The notes under the pieces are model-generated. The model did no database searches and had not been told where the DNA came from. It saw nothing but the letters and a program-made list of their open reading frames with translations. From Membranihabitans marinus (GTDB lineage: Bacteria; Bacteroidota; Bacteroidia; Chitinophagales; Saprospiraceae): a stretch of 64,000 nt of DNA. The stretch lies in the NCBI RefSeq assembly GCF_021729155.1, contig NZ_JAJQYA010000022.1:1-64000 (forward strand), read 5' to 3'. Positions 63,695 through 64,000 of this stretch are shown piece after piece. The number at the start of each line of letters is the position of its first letter. The first letter of the stretch is position 1. The position numbers were made by a program, and so were the translations under genes.

Positions 63695-64000
63695 TTGATT
63701 GTGGTGTTAAATAGATATTGTAGTTGTTTTGGTGATGATGTAAAGTTAGATTAAAAGAATGAGTTCTTAAAGCGCGAATGAATTTAACTTGGTGTGAGGA
63801 AGAAGGAAAAATTTCCTAAAGATTTTACGCTGCGATAAAGATTTTTGGTTTGGGAGTCGTTGATATTCGGTTTATTAGTATCATTGTTTTAGGTAGAATA
63901 TGGAAAAGTAGTTCAGTTATTTATACGACAAATAGTGTAAGATTGAGTTAATATTTGACAATTTACTTATGTATTCTAGATTTTGATTAAATAAATTCGA
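63695..64000. other. 306-bp terminal region, nothing recognised
   Basis: AT-rich end of the window upstream of the pentapeptide gene. No gene, repeat or hairpin can be supported. Confidence 0.5.

Overview
The window looks like a chromosomal segment of a Bacteroidota bacterium, probably a free-living, polysaccharide-using member of the Saprospiria/Cytophagia/Flavobacteriia type. The evidence is four SusC/SusD pairs, FecI-type sigma factors with FecR anti-sigma factors, a hybrid two-component regulator with an AraC output domain, lipoprotein signals, AT-rich DNA, TAnnTTTG-like promoter boxes and no clear Shine-Dalgarno sequences. No phage, IS element, rRNA or CRISPR array was seen.

Layout. (1) 0-12.3 kb is mostly housekeeping and scattered genes: a GHKL ATPase, a decayed HTH antitoxin remnant, pth, a TPR protein, an OmpA/PD40 lipoprotein, rlmD, a YehP-like VWA protein overlapping a GlsB-type membrane protein, a secreted thioredoxin, an AraC regulator, a ROK kinase and a DUF2200 protein. 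(2) 12.8-25.4 kb is cassette 1: ECF sigma, FecR, SusC with an STN domain, SusD, a secreted M14-type carboxypeptidase, a secreted FAD oxidoreductase, a protein with a DxxTGAT flavinylation-like motif, and a CstA-type permease. (3) 25.4-26.6 kb has no protein gene. It holds a minus-strand 163-nt tRNA-like RNA with its own promoter box, encoded CCA and a strong terminator, and next to it a hairpin-rich block. (4) 26.6-34.7 kb is cassette 2: sigma, FecR, SusC, SusD, a terminator, and a PI-PLC/GDPD-like secreted enzyme. (5) 34.8-39 kb is a 1377-residue hybrid two-component sensor. (6) 39.7-46.5 kb is cassette 3, in which the sigma gene diverges from FecR-SusC-SusD. (7) 47-51.8 kb is a fourth SusC/SusD pair, without STN domain or sigma/FecR. 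(8) 52.2-62.7 kb holds a small membrane protein, a secreted esterase, three S1-type sulfatases and, on the other strand, a phytanoyl-CoA dioxygenase-like protein, a Tat-exported Gfo/Idh/MocA oxidoreductase and a PmoA/DUF6807 lipoprotein. (9) The end holds a pentapeptide-repeat protein.

How it fits together (inference): substrates are captured and imported by SusC/SusD pairs. Three of the pairs signal through STN domain, FecR and sigma factor; the hybrid sensor may control the rest. Sulfatases, the esterase and oxidoreductases would process a sulfated or otherwise decorated substrate, yet no recognisable glycoside hydrolase or polysaccharide lyase is present. Cassette 1 may handle a peptide-containing or redox-active substrate.

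Most notable: the tRNA-like RNA; the flavoprotein pair in cassette 1; a sharp AT-rich block that starts inside SusC-1 and ends at the M14/FAD gene junction; and a 15-nt motif found in five intergenic spaces.
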